A DNA stretch of 64,000 nt from Rubripirellula tenax (GTDB lineage: Bacteria > Planctomycetota > Planctomycetia > Pirellulales > Pirellulaceae): contig NZ_SJPW01000003.1 in assembly GCF_007860125.1 (NCBI RefSeq), positions 310,001-374,000 on the forward strand, read 5' to 3'. Shown one piece after another: positions 1-9,839 of the stretch. A program made the position numbers and the translations under genes. How positions within the stretch are numbered: the first letter of the stretch is position 1; every line of letters begins with the position of its first letter. The notes under the pieces are model-generated. The model was not told where the DNA came from, ran no database searches, and saw nothing but the letters and a program-made list of their open reading frames with translations.

Positions 1-2008
1 TCTTGTCGCACTTCATCGTCGTTTCGGCTTTCTCGCTGTGGCCGTTTAAGCCCACCGCGACCAGCCGCATTGAGAATCGATTTCCACGCGAAGTCCCACT
101 ATAAACCCCCGAAATGCCACCCGATTCGGGATGAATCGAAGCCTCTAGAAATTCGTTCTGCAACCTGCCGCCTTCAGCGATCGACGTGGGGTTCCCCAGC
201 CACTTGTTGCGCAGCCAGCCCTTCATCGACGACTGCTTGTTACTTTTCCCCGGCTTCAGCGAGACAAAACCGCACGCCGGCACATCGGCCGTGGCGGCGA
301 CGCCACCGGACACCGACGATGCCGCGAAAACGTGATCCGCCGCGCCAACGTCCTTCTGCATCAGCGTTTGATGGCGGACGCCGTTGGAATAGGGATTGAT
401 GATCAATTTGGATTGGCCAGTCGCGTCGGACGGTTTGGCTCCGACGGCGGTGGCGAACGATTCCGCCGCATCGATCGCGTTATCGTCAGACGCCGTTCCC
501 CGAACCAAGGCGGCCATGCCACGAATCATCGCGTCACGTTCGGCGACGATCCCGGCGCGATAATGGGCGGCGATGCTGGACACCGGATCAGCCGTTTCGG
601 CCTCGACCAGATCGTTCAAAAGGACCGCGGAATCGTTGGTCGTTGCCGACGTATTGGCGTGATGATAGGGGTGTTCGCCTTCGGTAAAGTAGCGATCGAT
701 ACGCCAGAAACGGCCGAGCGAAACGCCCCACGACGCCGACCGTCGTAGGTCATGAAAACTTTCACAACCTTGGCCGGGCCAGTGCACCAACAGGGCCGTC
801 GCAATCTCGCCGCTGTCGATCGCTTCGCCCAGTTTTGCGCCGATGGCTAGAAACGACGCATCGCTTGCCGCATCGATGGGTTTCGCCGTCAACGCTTCGA
901 TTTCGGCGCCACCGGCCTGCAAAATGACCTTGGCCTCGTCGCCGAATCCGCTTCCGCCGGCGAAATCGATCGGGATCATTCCTTGATATCCCAGTTTTGT
1001 AATCGTCGCGGTCATGTCCGAGGGCGTCGCGCCCGTCAAACGCCCGTACACCAGTGGCGCAATGCCGATCGCTTCGGTCGCCTGTTGATGCGCGGCAACG
1101 AATGCGTCTTGTGACTGCACAAGTGTCATCGCATCCAAATGGCGATCCGAATCGGGTCCCCCCCCGGCCCATCCGATCTCGCCGCCGCGAAGCCGGCCCA
1201 GCAGATCCACCGACGGCGCGTCCGTTCGCGTCGATAGGGCGATGGCTGCCCGCCCATCAAACAGCAGATTGCCGGGGGTCGCCAGTTGCGGCGAATCGGA
1301 ATTCGGAACCGACTGCAGCGACATAGGACGCGCGGCCCACGCATCGATCAGGGCGTCGACCGTCGAATCGGTGACCAACGTCAGATCGATCAGATGGGGA
1401 TCCGACGTGAAATAGTGGTCTCTTTCTTCGGCCAGCGCGTCGAAAACCTCATGCAGGGCAGCCGTCGCGGCTGGTCCGTCACCCTGCAAAAACGCCTTCG
1501 CCGCGGTTACTAAGCGAGTTTGCAGGAAAATTTCGTCCAGATTGCTTGTGTAGCGAAGCCGGCGGGTCATGATCTGGATCTGTAGGGCGACGAACCCTGC
1601 CGCATAGAAGTCCTCGACACCGATTTTCCGGCCTGAACCATCCACCACCGAGGGATCAGCATCGCAAGGGTCGCACGGATCCAGCCCCAGCGCAGCCTCC
1701 ATCTCGGCCCGATTTGCCCCTGTGATCCAGCGGCAATCGGCGTCGGCGATGGCGCGCTGGGCGTATGCCTGGGGCAGTTTCGCCAGACTGGGCGCCGGCG
1801 CGACGATCATCCGTTTAGCGGGAGGTTCGGGCGGGGCATCGGCGCGGTACCATGCGGGCGTTTGCTCGGTTTGAGCCAATAAACGCGGGTGCCAAAGCAC
1901 GGTCCAGCCCGCCAGCAGGCTGCGGGCATCGTCGTCGGACAACTTGGTCGGAAAGTCCTCCAGCGTCGACGCCGGAATCAATACACAACACTCGTCAAAG
2001 ACAGGCAT
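1..2008 (-). CDS. Glycoside hydrolase 38-like protein, 5' part only (gene runs off the window)
   Basis: The minus strand is open without a stop from the ATG at 2008 to base 1, giving 669 residues. The frame reads MPVFDECCVLIPASTLEDFP at the start. Its last visible part, LQNEFLEASIHPESGGISG followed by RGNRFSMRLV, resembles the beta-sandwich region of family 38 alpha-mannosidases, where a 'NEFLE-I-PE-GGI' segment is common. I see no signal peptide. The N-terminal half has the loose look of a GH38 catalytic barrel but I could not place its metal-binding or nucleophile residues. A role in glycan breakdown is inference from the C-terminal similarity. The stop codon lies outside the window. It is transcribed away from the pilus operon. 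The existence of a coding sequence is very likely; the family call is tentative. Confidence 0.8.
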   Translation of the reverse strand, partial: MPVFDECCVLIPASTLEDFPTKLSDDDARSLLAGWTVLWHPRLLAQTEQTPAWYRADAPPEPPAKRMIVAPAPSLAKLPQAYAQRAIADADCRWITGANRAEMEAALGLDPCDPCDADPSVVDGSGRKIGVEDFYAAGFVALQIQIMTRRLRYTSNLDEIFLQTRLVTAAKAFLQGDGPAATAALHEVFDALAEERDHYFTSDPHLIDLTLVTDSTVDALIDAWAARPMSLQSVPNSDSPQLATPGNLLFDGRAAIALSTRTDAPSVDLLGRLRGGEIGWAGGGPDSDRHLDAMTLVQSQDAFVAAHQQATEAIGIAPLVYGRLTGATPSDMTATITKLGYQGMIPIDFAGGSGFGDEAKVILQAGGAEIEALTAKPIDAASDASFLAIGAKLGEAIDSGEIATALLVHWPGQGCESFHDLRRSASWGVSLGRFWRIDRYFTEGEHPYHHANTSATTNDSAVLLNDLVEAETADPVSSIAAHYRAGIVAERDAMIRGMAALVRGTASDDNAIDAAESFATAVGAKPSDATGQSKLIINPYSNGVRHQTLMQKDVGAADHVFAASSVSGGVAATADVPACGFVSLKPGKSNKQSSMKGWLRNKWLGNPTSIAEGGRLQNEFLEASIHPESGGISGVYSGTSRGNRFSMRLVAVGLNGHSEKAETTMKCDK

Positions 2009-2374
2009 AGTCAGGGTAAAAAGTTTGACTTAGGGTTCTAGGAATCAGTAGAATGAGGTTCGGTCGTTGGAATGACAGTTTTATTCGCCAAAGGCTTCTT
2101 TTCGAACTTTTTCAAAATCATTCAGGCGATCCGTCATAGTCGGCCTGGAAGCTGACGAGAATCGTCGAGCATCTCATTCTTTGCGCACTATTTACGTTGA
2201 TTCCCAGTAAACTAGCGGTTCGGCCGATTCGGACCTGGAAAATCATGTGTCCGGCGATTGTAGCGGCGAGCGGGCCATCAGTCCCGGGCACGTCATCAGC
2301 GTAGTCGGTTTCGCGAACAAGTTTTTAGTTGACTCATCCTCACGTTTACCCATTTCCCTCGATAAGCATCACTC
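2009..2374. other. Intergenic region between divergent genes
   Basis: These 366 bases separate the minus-strand glycosidase-like gene from the pilus operon. A plus-strand promoter-like pair lies at 2025-2054. The remaining sequence would then be a leader of about 310 bases in front of the pilM-like gene. Short open frames here lack a ribosome binding site and any family resemblance. I see no tRNA or riboswitch that I can name. Confidence 0.5.
2025..2054 (+). promoter_or_regulatory. Candidate sigma70-type promoter for the pilus operon
   Basis: TTGACT at 2025-2030 and TAGAAT at 2049-2054 are separated by 18 bases. The same -35 hexamer appears at three other promoter-like sites in this window. 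The distance to the ATG at 2375 is long, so a second promoter nearer the gene is possible. Confidence 0.4.
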
Positions 2375-4534
2375 ATGGCAAGAAGCAGTTCCAGCGTTTG
2401 GGGAATTGAGATCGGACAAACGGCGCTCAAGGCGCTTCGCTGTTCGTTGGTCGATGGCGAGCCGGTTGCCGATGCGTTCGATTTCATCGAATACCCGAAG
2501 ATCCTGAGTCAGCCCGAAGCCGTCGCCGAAGAATTGATCGCCGACGCGCTGAACCAATTGCTCGAGCGCAACGACGCGATCAACGAGAAGGTCGTCATCA
2601 GCGTTCCCGGTCAAAGCGGTCTGGCAAAGTTCTTCAAGCCGCCGCCGGTCGAAGTCAAGAAGATTGCCGACATCGTTCGCTACGAAGCTCGCCAACAAAT
2701 TCCGTTCGACTTGGCCGACGTCGTTTGGGACTTCCAAATGATGCCCGGCAGTATGGTCGAAGAAGGCTACGCGCTGGAAAGCGAAGTCGGCCTATTTGCC
2801 ATGAAGCGAGAACAGGCATATCGTCAAATGGCGCCCTTCGACGATGTCAAAATCGAAGTCGACCAAGTTCAGTTGGCGCCGCTTGCGCTTTACAACATGT
2901 TGGCATTCGACCGCATGCACGAACGCGTCGACGCTGGCATGTTCGACCCCGATGATCCGCCGCCATCAACCGTGCTGTTGTCGATCGGCACGGATTCGAG
3001 CGATTTGATCGTGACCAACGGTTTTCGGATTTGGCAGCGCAGCATGCCGATCGGTGGTAACCACTTCACGCGTCAATTGACCAAAGACTTGAAGATGACG
3101 TTCGCCAAGGCGGAGCATCTTAAACGCAACGCTCGGGAAGCCGTTGATCCCAAGTTGGTCTTCCAAACGATGCGACCGGTCTTCAACGATTTGGTGACCG
3201 AGGTTCAACGTTCGATCGGATTCTTCCGTAGCATCGACAAGAAAGCCGAAATCGGCGAACTGATCATCACCGGTAACACGGTCAAGATGCCCGGGTTGGC
3301 CGCTTACTTAGGCAAGAACCTTGGCTTTGATGTCCACGTTCTTGACCGATTCAATCGGCTCGGTGGCGAAGACGTGCTCGCGATCCCCACGTTCCGTGAC
3401 AACATCCCGACGTTCGCGGTTTGTTACGGCTTGTGCCTGCAAGGATTGGGCGTTTCGCAGATCCACGCTTCCTTGGTGCCACAAGAAATCTTGACCCAAC
3501 GAATGATCCGCGCGAAAAAGCCGTGGACCGTGGCCGCACTTGCGACGCTGATGATCGGCATGACCGCGCACTACGCGTTCACCGAACGCTCGTGGGCAAC
3601 CACGCACGACGACCTTTGGAAGGCGCCGCAGAACGAAGTTCAAACGATGAAGAGCTATGCGGACTTGCAAACCGGCGAAGACGGCGACCTGAACAGCAAG
3701 CTGACTTATCTGAACGAAATCGGCAAAGAAGTTTCCGGCGACAGCGAAGCTCGCTTGAAATGGCTTGAGATCATCAAGGTTGTCAACGATGCGATCCCGC
3801 GTGTCGACTTTCCTGATGGCAAGATTCTTAGCCCGAAAGAACTGCCGTATTTGGATCGGAAAGATATTCACGTCCAGCAATTCGAAACCAAGTACTACGA
3901 AGACCTTTCGCTGTGGTACACCGAACGCGTTGCGCGGCGCTATCGCGACGAAATCCGCAGTTGGGCTCGGATCACCAACAATCAAGAAGACCCAATCGTG
4001 CTGAACTTGGCCGAAGACGTAGGTCCGACCGAATCAGGATGGGTAATCCAGATGAACTGTTATCACTACTACAACAGCCCCGACCGGATCGGCCTGGAAG
4101 GCAGCAACCACGTCCGAAATATACTGACGACGTCGTTCCTAAAGAGCTCGGCAACGTTGCCGATTGGGGTCGACGCAGCCGGCAATGCGGTCTTGGAAAA
4201 ATTCACGCTACCGGAAATGGGCCTGACCTATCCGCTGCTGCTCGATGACAAGAAAGACCAACCGATCCAAATTCCCAACCCAGACTATGACCCCGAAGCC
4301 ATCATGGCGGTGCAGATGAGGCTTACCGAGGGCGAAGAAGTGACTCCCGAGATGGAAGCGGTGCTCAAAGAACCGCCGGTGTTGCAAGTTCGCAAGTTGG
4401 AATTCGTCTACCAAATCGTTTGGCAAGAAAAAGTGCTTTCCGAGCGACTCGAAGCCAAAGAAGAAGCCCGCAAGGCGGCCGAAGAAGAAGCCGCTGCGAC
4501 GGCGGTCGAAGAGTCAGTCGCTGTTGTCCCTTGA
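2375..4534 (+). CDS. pilM: Type IV pilus assembly ATPase PilM with a PilN-like C-terminal extension
   Basis: 719 residues. Residues 1 to about 355 are an actin-like PilM domain: phosphate-1 motif VWGIEIGQTALKA near residue 8, phosphate-2 region TVLLSIGTDSSDLIVTNG near 199, and an adenosine-binding stretch GELIITGNTVKMPGL near 295. PilM normally ends there at about 350 residues. This protein continues with HASLVPQEILTQR near 364, one transmembrane helix at about 383-402, and some 310 residues that should be periplasmic. That order matches PilN, whose short cytoplasmic INLLP motif binds PilM just before its single membrane helix. The natural reading is a PilM-PilN fusion forming the inner-membrane alignment complex. 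It heads a same-strand set with the two genes at 4624 and 6402. The C-terminus (about 695-719) is a charged Glu/Lys/Ala helix. PilM identity is strong; the fusion is inferred from motif order. Confidence 0.88.
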   Translation: MARSSSSVWGIEIGQTALKALRCSLVDGEPVADAFDFIEYPKILSQPEAVAEELIADALNQLLERNDAINEKVVISVPGQSGLAKFFKPPPVEVKKIADIVRYEARQQIPFDLADVVWDFQMMPGSMVEEGYALESEVGLFAMKREQAYRQMAPFDDVKIEVDQVQLAPLALYNMLAFDRMHERVDAGMFDPDDPPPSTVLLSIGTDSSDLIVTNGFRIWQRSMPIGGNHFTRQLTKDLKMTFAKAEHLKRNAREAVDPKLVFQTMRPVFNDLVTEVQRSIGFFRSIDKKAEIGELIITGNTVKMPGLAAYLGKNLGFDVHVLDRFNRLGGEDVLAIPTFRDNIPTFAVCYGLCLQGLGVSQIHASLVPQEILTQRMIRAKKPWTVAALATLMIGMTAHYAFTERSWATTHDDLWKAPQNEVQTMKSYADLQTGEDGDLNSKLTYLNEIGKEVSGDSEARLKWLEIIKVVNDAIPRVDFPDGKILSPKELPYLDRKDIHVQQFETKYYEDLSLWYTERVARRYRDEIRSWARITNNQEDPIVLNLAEDVGPTESGWVIQMNCYHYYNSPDRIGLEGSNHVRNILTTSFLKSSATLPIGVDAAGNAVLEKFTLPEMGLTYPLLLDDKKDQPIQIPNPDYDPEAIMAVQMRLTEGEEVTPEMEAVLKEPPVLQVRKLEFVYQIVWQEKVLSERLEAKEEARKAAEEEAAATAVEESVAVVP

Positions 4535-4623
4535 TCGAACTTTGATCGAACAGACGCGTTCGTTACGTCTGCCAAATCTTCAATCACCTTTTCAACTATC
4601 CGTCAAATTGATCGCAAACTGCC

Positions 4624-6264
4624 ATGGATAAAGTCAAAGCTCAACTCGCCATCGCGATGAAATACGGATTTTGGATTGGGTCCGCGGTCGTCTTCCTTGG
4701 CTCGCTCGGCATCTGGTGGTGGACGACGTCCAAGTTGGCGACGGAGAGCGCGAGCCAAACGGCGAAGATCAAGCAAGACATCCAAACCGTCGCCACGGTT
4801 GAAGGGGAACTCCCCAGCCACCCCAACGAAACATCGCACATCGAGATGAATAAGTTGATCGCCAAACGCCAAGGCGAAGTGCTCGAGTCATGGAAGCTGC
4901 TTTACGATCGACAGCGAGACATCCTGACGTGGCCCGAACAAGACCTGACCAAAGACTTTGTGGATGAGTTTCGCGATCTGATCCCCATCGAAGTGTTCGT
5001 GGAACACCCGACATTGGAGGAAGACGAAAAAGAAATCACGCTTCGTGCGACGTACCAGCGATACATCAAGAACGCCCTCCCCGCGATCGCTGAAATTGCC
5101 AAAGCCAAGTGGACCGCCGAGTTCGAGGCCACCGCGAACATGGGAATGGACATGGGGATGGGAATGGATATGGGCATGGGAATGGGAATGGGAATGGGCA
5201 ACCCAATGATGCCTGGCATGGTTGATATCTCTGGCGACAACAGCGGCCCATTGGTCCGATGGTCAGCCGGCAGCCAATCCAGCTTGTTGACGGACCTGTT
5301 CCCATGGCGAGGATCGCTGCCAACAACATTGGAAGTCTATTACTCGCAAGAAAACTTGTGGATGCTGAAGCAAATGCTTCAGATCGTCGCGGAGGTCAAT
5401 GGCGAAGCTCGCCAGGCCTACCAAGCCAAAATTCATGAAATCGTCAAAATCGGCATCGGCAGCTCCGTGAAAAGCGGTGCCGGCAAGATTTCCAAGCCCG
5501 GCGAAGGTGGCGGCATGGGAATGGGCATGGGAATGGAAATGGAAGACTACGACATGGGCGGCATGGAAGAAATGGGGATGATGTCCGGCATGGGAATGGA
5601 AGGCGAAATGATGGAAGGCGCTGACCCGGCCGACAATCGATACGTCAATGTAGCGATGGAACCGATCGAGGGCTCAGCACTGCGAGCAGCACTCAACAGT
5701 GACAGCCCCAGTGATGTTGCGCTGGCGGTCGCGAAACGCGTTCCCGTGATGATGTCGCTAAAGATGGACCAACGCGCCGTGCCTGATCTGTTGGCCGCAT
5801 GCGGCAGTGCACCCTTGATGGTTCAAGTCACTCAAGTTCGCATCTTGCCGCCAAGCGGAGCGGCCGCCGGTGGTATGGACATGGGAATGGGAATGGACAT
5901 GGGAATGGGAATGGGGATGGATGAGGGAATGGGAATGGGAATGGGAATGGGCGGTGCCGCGTCGCAAGGCCCCGTCGCGGAATTTCCTCTCGATATGAAC
6001 GTCGAAATTTATGGCCTCATTTTCATTTACAATCCGCCGGACCCTGCCAAGCTGGCGATCGAGAAAGTCAACAAGGAGAACGTCGACGAACTGATCGAAG
6101 ATGTCCCAGTTGCCGGCAAGCCGGAAGAATCCACCGACGAATTGCCGACGCCGCAAGATACCGATCCCGCGGAACCGGCGCCTGATGCAACCGCGCCGGC
6201 AACGCCGCCAGTCGCCGACCCGACCACGACCGCACCCGCGGCCACCGAACCGGTCGCCAATTGA
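4624..6264 (+). CDS. Membrane-anchored Met/Gly-repeat protein of the pilus operon (possible PilO-like)
   Basis: 546 residues. A short cytoplasmic start is followed by one transmembrane helix at about 14-35 (YGFWIGSAVVFLGSLGIWWW) and a polar, probably coiled stretch, the topology of PilO/PilN partners. Three low-complexity segments built from MGM, MDM and GMGMG words lie at about residues 175-200, 297-335 and 417-445. They are encoded largely by repeated ATGGGA-type hexamers. Between them are mixed alpha/beta stretches, including QSSLLTDLFPWRGSLPTTLE and NRYVNVAMEPIEGSALRAAL. The C-terminus (from about 495) is a Pro/Ala/Thr-rich tail. It starts 89 bases after pilM. No named family is certain; position and topology suggest an inner-membrane pilus assembly component. 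The Met-rich parts could bind Cu(I) or Ag(I) or self-associate, which is speculation. Confidence 0.82.
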   Translation: MDKVKAQLAIAMKYGFWIGSAVVFLGSLGIWWWTTSKLATESASQTAKIKQDIQTVATVEGELPSHPNETSHIEMNKLIAKRQGEVLESWKLLYDRQRDILTWPEQDLTKDFVDEFRDLIPIEVFVEHPTLEEDEKEITLRATYQRYIKNALPAIAEIAKAKWTAEFEATANMGMDMGMGMDMGMGMGMGMGNPMMPGMVDISGDNSGPLVRWSAGSQSSLLTDLFPWRGSLPTTLEVYYSQENLWMLKQMLQIVAEVNGEARQAYQAKIHEIVKIGIGSSVKSGAGKISKPGEGGGMGMGMGMEMEDYDMGGMEEMGMMSGMGMEGEMMEGADPADNRYVNVAMEPIEGSALRAALNSDSPSDVALAVAKRVPVMMSLKMDQRAVPDLLAACGSAPLMVQVTQVRILPPSGAAAGGMDMGMGMDMGMGMGMDEGMGMGMGMGGAASQGPVAEFPLDMNVEIYGLIFIYNPPDPAKLAIEKVNKENVDELIEDVPVAGKPEESTDELPTPQDTDPAEPAPDATAPATPPVADPTTTAPAATEPVAN

Positions 6265-6401
6265 GACCGTGACCACCGCCTGACTTCAGGCAAACCGCAG
6301 TGCGAGACGCTTGCCGACCTGCGTTAAAATGATCGCAAAGTGCCGAATCGCTTTGTGATGAACCGATTGTTGAACGCCCCTTATCACCTAGGTAGCCGAC
6401 C

Positions 6402-8444
6402 ATGGACGCCGACAGAATCAAACAGTTCTTCATCACTCACATCGAGAAAATGATTCTCGGTGTGATCGTGGCTCTTTCCGGCTTTCTGATTTTCAGCGGG
6501 TCGAAATTGCCGAATTTTTTGGACGAACATCAACCCGATAAGTTGGCCGCCAAAGCGACTCAAGTGAAGTTGGCGATCGATAACGATCACAACGAAGCGA
6601 TCTTGGAAGAGCGCCTGCAAGAGATCGAAGCATTCGACATCATGAAGGAGACGAAAAAGATCTACACGGGCATCGATCCTTCGATTTACAAACTTTCCAA
6701 ACCCTGGGAAGCGCAAAACGAACAGTCTGTCGTTCGCCGCCAAGACCCGCAACTTTTACCGCCCGTCGATTTGCGTACCCACGGTGTCCTGACTTCGATC
6801 GCAATCAAAGGAAGCGTCGTCGATCCACTGGACTACCCCCTGGCGGCTCTTGAACCGGCCGATGCCGTCGAGAAGGTCGAAGCACCGAAGCCTCGCACGC
6901 GCCGCTCGCGAAGTCGCAACATGGGCATGGACGGAATGGACGGCATGGGCGGCGATATGATGATGGAAGAGATGATGATGATGGAGGAGATGAGCGGCAT
7001 GATGGGTGGCCCAGACTCCGGCATGGCAGGCATGGCCGGTCCGACGCGAAAATTTGCCAGTGAGTTTGACTTTGGCCATCGCCCAGTCGTTGGCGAAGAC
7101 AAGCGGAACCCGAAACCGACGGTGGGTTGGTTCATTGCCGGAACCGCATTGCTGCCACACCGGGCGATTTACGAAGCCTATGAGTTGGCACTCAAAGATG
7201 CAGACGCTTATGATCCGCGACGCGACACGCCGCTGTATTTCAACTTCGAAGTTCAACGTGCTGACGTTACCGACAAGCCCATCGAACAGTTGGCCGACGC
7301 CGATTGGATCGACGTGTGGCACTTGAAACGGTACGCGCTGCTGGCCGACAAGTATTGGGCCGGCTACGCGCCGGAAATCGTGCCAGACGATTACCGCGAT
7401 GATCAATTGACGGTCTGGATTCCGCCGGTCTTGCTAGATGATTATCGACCGTACTCGCTTCACCCCAAAATCCCGATGCAAACGCGATCGGAACTGGAAT
7501 TGCTCGAAATCGAAAAGAAAAAACGGGAGGAGGCCGAGAATCCAGGGATCTTCAAGTTCGACGAAGACGAAGAGTTCGAACTTGCCGTTCCTGGCGGCGC
7601 ACCAGGAATGGCGGGCGGCGGAATGGAGATGATGGATATGATGGGATCGGGCATGGGGATGGATCCGATGGACATGATGTCGGGCGGCGGCATGATGATG
7701 ATGGGCCGCGGCAAAGTCGAAAAAGACCCCGTCAAATACAAACTGCTTCGCTTCTATGACTTCGCCGGATCCGACCTATTCAGGACGGCGCCCGTCTTCG
7801 GCCGAACGTATGTGTATCGACTTCGATACGCAGTGATCGATCCGAACTTCCCGGCCAGCCAAATGATGCAGCCCAAGAGCAGTTCGCTGGCGCCCGAAGT
7901 TGCTCGCCGAGTTACCGACAAAATGGCTAGCGCGATCAAGGAAAACAAACGCGACTTCCAACGATGGAGCGAATGGAGTGCGGCGTCGGAACCGGCAACG
8001 TTACCGACATTTGAAACCTACCGTGTCGGCCCGGTTCAGGGCGGTTCTTCGTCGACGTGGAACGTCGCTGGCAAACCCGTCGAATATCAACGTGACACAC
8101 CCAGCGCCAAGATTTCGGTTTCCCAGTTCATGCCAAAGTATGGCGTGAAAGTACCGCTTCAATTCGAGATCACCGAAGGCAGCGTGCTAAGCCACAAAGC
8201 CGAATCGACCGATGTGGTGGATCCGATCACTTTGGAAGTCAAGAAGTTGCCGGAACCGGATTTTGTTAGCACAACAACGGTGGTCGATATCGATGGCGGC
8301 AAGAGCTTGCAGATCGCACCGGAGTTAACCGAACCGGGAATGATCTTGATGTTCGATCAATCCGGGCAACTGCGATTGTCCAACGAAATTGTGGACCAAG
8401 AACTCTATCGCATCGAAACGTATGCAAAGGAAAAGGGCGAGTAA
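6402..8444 (+). CDS. Membrane-anchored Met-rich protein of the pilus operon, unknown function
   Basis: 680 residues. One transmembrane helix lies at about 17-34 (MILGVIVALSGFLIFSG) after a short cytoplasmic start; the rest should be periplasmic. Met-rich low-complexity stretches lie at about residues 173-212 (GMDGMDGMGGDMMMEEMMM and following) and about 403-440, in the same style as the preceding gene product. The sequences between them look folded, for example PTVGWFIAGTALLPHRAIYEAYELA and YDFAGSDLFRTAPVFGRTYVYRLRYAV; the latter, a beta-rich 'R-RY-V-DPN' stretch, may be a fibronectin-like or pilus-accessory fold. The gene begins 137 bases after its neighbour. The shared repeat type suggests that the two proteins pack against each other. 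I do not recognise the family. Confidence 0.82.
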   Translation: MDADRIKQFFITHIEKMILGVIVALSGFLIFSGSKLPNFLDEHQPDKLAAKATQVKLAIDNDHNEAILEERLQEIEAFDIMKETKKIYTGIDPSIYKLSKPWEAQNEQSVVRRQDPQLLPPVDLRTHGVLTSIAIKGSVVDPLDYPLAALEPADAVEKVEAPKPRTRRSRSRNMGMDGMDGMGGDMMMEEMMMMEEMSGMMGGPDSGMAGMAGPTRKFASEFDFGHRPVVGEDKRNPKPTVGWFIAGTALLPHRAIYEAYELALKDADAYDPRRDTPLYFNFEVQRADVTDKPIEQLADADWIDVWHLKRYALLADKYWAGYAPEIVPDDYRDDQLTVWIPPVLLDDYRPYSLHPKIPMQTRSELELLEIEKKKREEAENPGIFKFDEDEEFELAVPGGAPGMAGGGMEMMDMMGSGMGMDPMDMMSGGGMMMMGRGKVEKDPVKYKLLRFYDFAGSDLFRTAPVFGRTYVYRLRYAVIDPNFPASQMMQPKSSSLAPEVARRVTDKMASAIKENKRDFQRWSEWSAASEPATLPTFETYRVGPVQGGSSSTWNVAGKPVEYQRDTPSAKISVSQFMPKYGVKVPLQFEITEGSVLSHKAESTDVVDPITLEVKKLPEPDFVSTTTVVDIDGGKSLQIAPELTEPGMILMFDQSGQLRLSNEIVDQELYRIETYAKEKGE

Positions 8445-8519
8445 CGGGAAACGTCATGCCGGCTCGGCCGACGACGGGGATTGGCCCGCCCGGCCGAGGT
8501 GCCGGTTCGGCGCCGATCG

Positions 8520-9776
8520 TCATTTTGGAAATCGCGTCTCGCAACATAATTGATGATGGGCCCGTCGGACCCTTCGATAGAAATCGGGGTCTGACGGTCT
8601 GCCCTTTGCGATCACCGAACATATCGGTGTTCCGCGCGGTACGACTGAACCGTCAACCGGGATATCAGCGATTTGCAGATTGCAATCGACCACGGAAGCA
8701 ATCCGTTCCCGCTGAAAAAGCAAACGCCGCCGGGCGAAGCAAACCTTTTTGTAGTAGGCGTCGGACTCTCCTTGCTTACGCCTGCGTGGCGAAACCGCGA
8801 CATGGGCAGTCGTATCGTCGAGCCACCACTGGATCAACGAATCGTCCGCCCCGAGCACACCGTCATCAATCATTCGGCGTTCGACTAACTCGGTCGATCC
8901 GCTCCATCGCGGATTGATTTCCAGAAGCCACAGTGTCCCCATCGGATCGATCAAAAAATCGACGTTGCACGGACCTTGGTACCCACATTCACTGGACAGA
9001 TGGCGGCTCAATGCCAATAACGGGTCGACCACGCTTGGCTGGCAATCGATCGGCCCGAATGAACCGCTGTATACGAATGGGTTGTTCGCAAACAGATTCT
9101 TCGCGGACGATTGGGTCGTCATGCGATGAAACATCGACCGACAAACGCCTAGCAAGACCGTCCGTCGGGGACCGATCCATAGCGTTGCGCCGAACGACCG
9201 CCCGGGGATCCAATGCTGTAACCAACGAGATTGTGGATCGGTCCGATCGGGTAGTGTGCCCCCGGTGTGCCAACGAATCCCGATTCCACCGGACCCATGC
9301 TTGGGTTTGCTGAGCCATCGCTGCGGTGAAACGGTGCGGATTATGCGACCTGACGCATCTAGAGTCTCGGGAAAGGACATCCCGGCCCGTCCAGCCAAGG
9401 ACGACAGCATCAGGGGATCGTCGATCGATTGCCTGGTTTCGGCCGAAATTACCCAACGCCGGGCGGCTTGCGGGTGACGATCCAACCACCGCTCGAGATC
9501 GGAAATGCCACCCACCGGGACGACCAACGCGTCCGGATGCCGCGAAAGTGCGGCATCGACGCCTTCACGATCCTCCAGATCCACAAACTCGTCGCAAGCG
9601 TTTCTGGCGTCCCAGTCGCCAAATTGGTCGATGCCAATCACCGTAAATCCTGCCCGCCGAGCCGATTGGGCAGCCGCACGCACCGAAGCGCCCACCATGA
9701 TAATCGTCCGAGGCTGGATCCCGATGTCCGATTCCAACGTTCGGCTACCAAGGTTTGGGGGTTCAGGTGCTTGCAT
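8520..9776 (-). CDS. ATP-grasp domain protein of the H4MPT/C1 cluster
   Basis: 418 residues. The N-terminus has a Rossmann-like start (TIIMVGASVRAAAQSARRAGF, near residue 24) as in the pre-ATP-grasp domain. The C-terminal part has the metal-binding motif LLEINPRWSGSTELVE typical of ATP-grasp ligases. ATP-grasp enzymes join a carboxylate to an amine or thiol through an acyl phosphate. In methylotrophs an ATP-grasp gene of this type (orf17) lies in the tetrahydromethanopterin gene cluster and is thought to act in making that cofactor. Here it is divergent from fae, which supports the same role. I chose the ATG at 9776; an in-frame ATG 26 residues later (MVGASVRAAAQ) is an alternative. The substrate is unknown. 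Confidence 0.82.
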   Translation of the reverse strand: MQAPEPPNLGSRTLESDIGIQPRTIIMVGASVRAAAQSARRAGFTVIGIDQFGDWDARNACDEFVDLEDREGVDAALSRHPDALVVPVGGISDLERWLDRHPQAARRWVISAETRQSIDDPLMLSSLAGRAGMSFPETLDASGRIIRTVSPQRWLSKPKHGSGGIGIRWHTGGTLPDRTDPQSRWLQHWIPGRSFGATLWIGPRRTVLLGVCRSMFHRMTTQSSAKNLFANNPFVYSGSFGPIDCQPSVVDPLLALSRHLSSECGYQGPCNVDFLIDPMGTLWLLEINPRWSGSTELVERRMIDDGVLGADDSLIQWWLDDTTAHVAVSPRRRKQGESDAYYKKVCFARRRLLFQRERIASVVDCNLQIADIPVDGSVVPRGTPICSVIAKGRPSDPDFYRRVRRAHHQLCCETRFPK

Positions 9777-9839
9777 CAGCGGTAATGTCTGCTACTTTCT
9801 GGACCGGGCCTGGCGGCATGACGGCGGGGGCTAGCGGTG

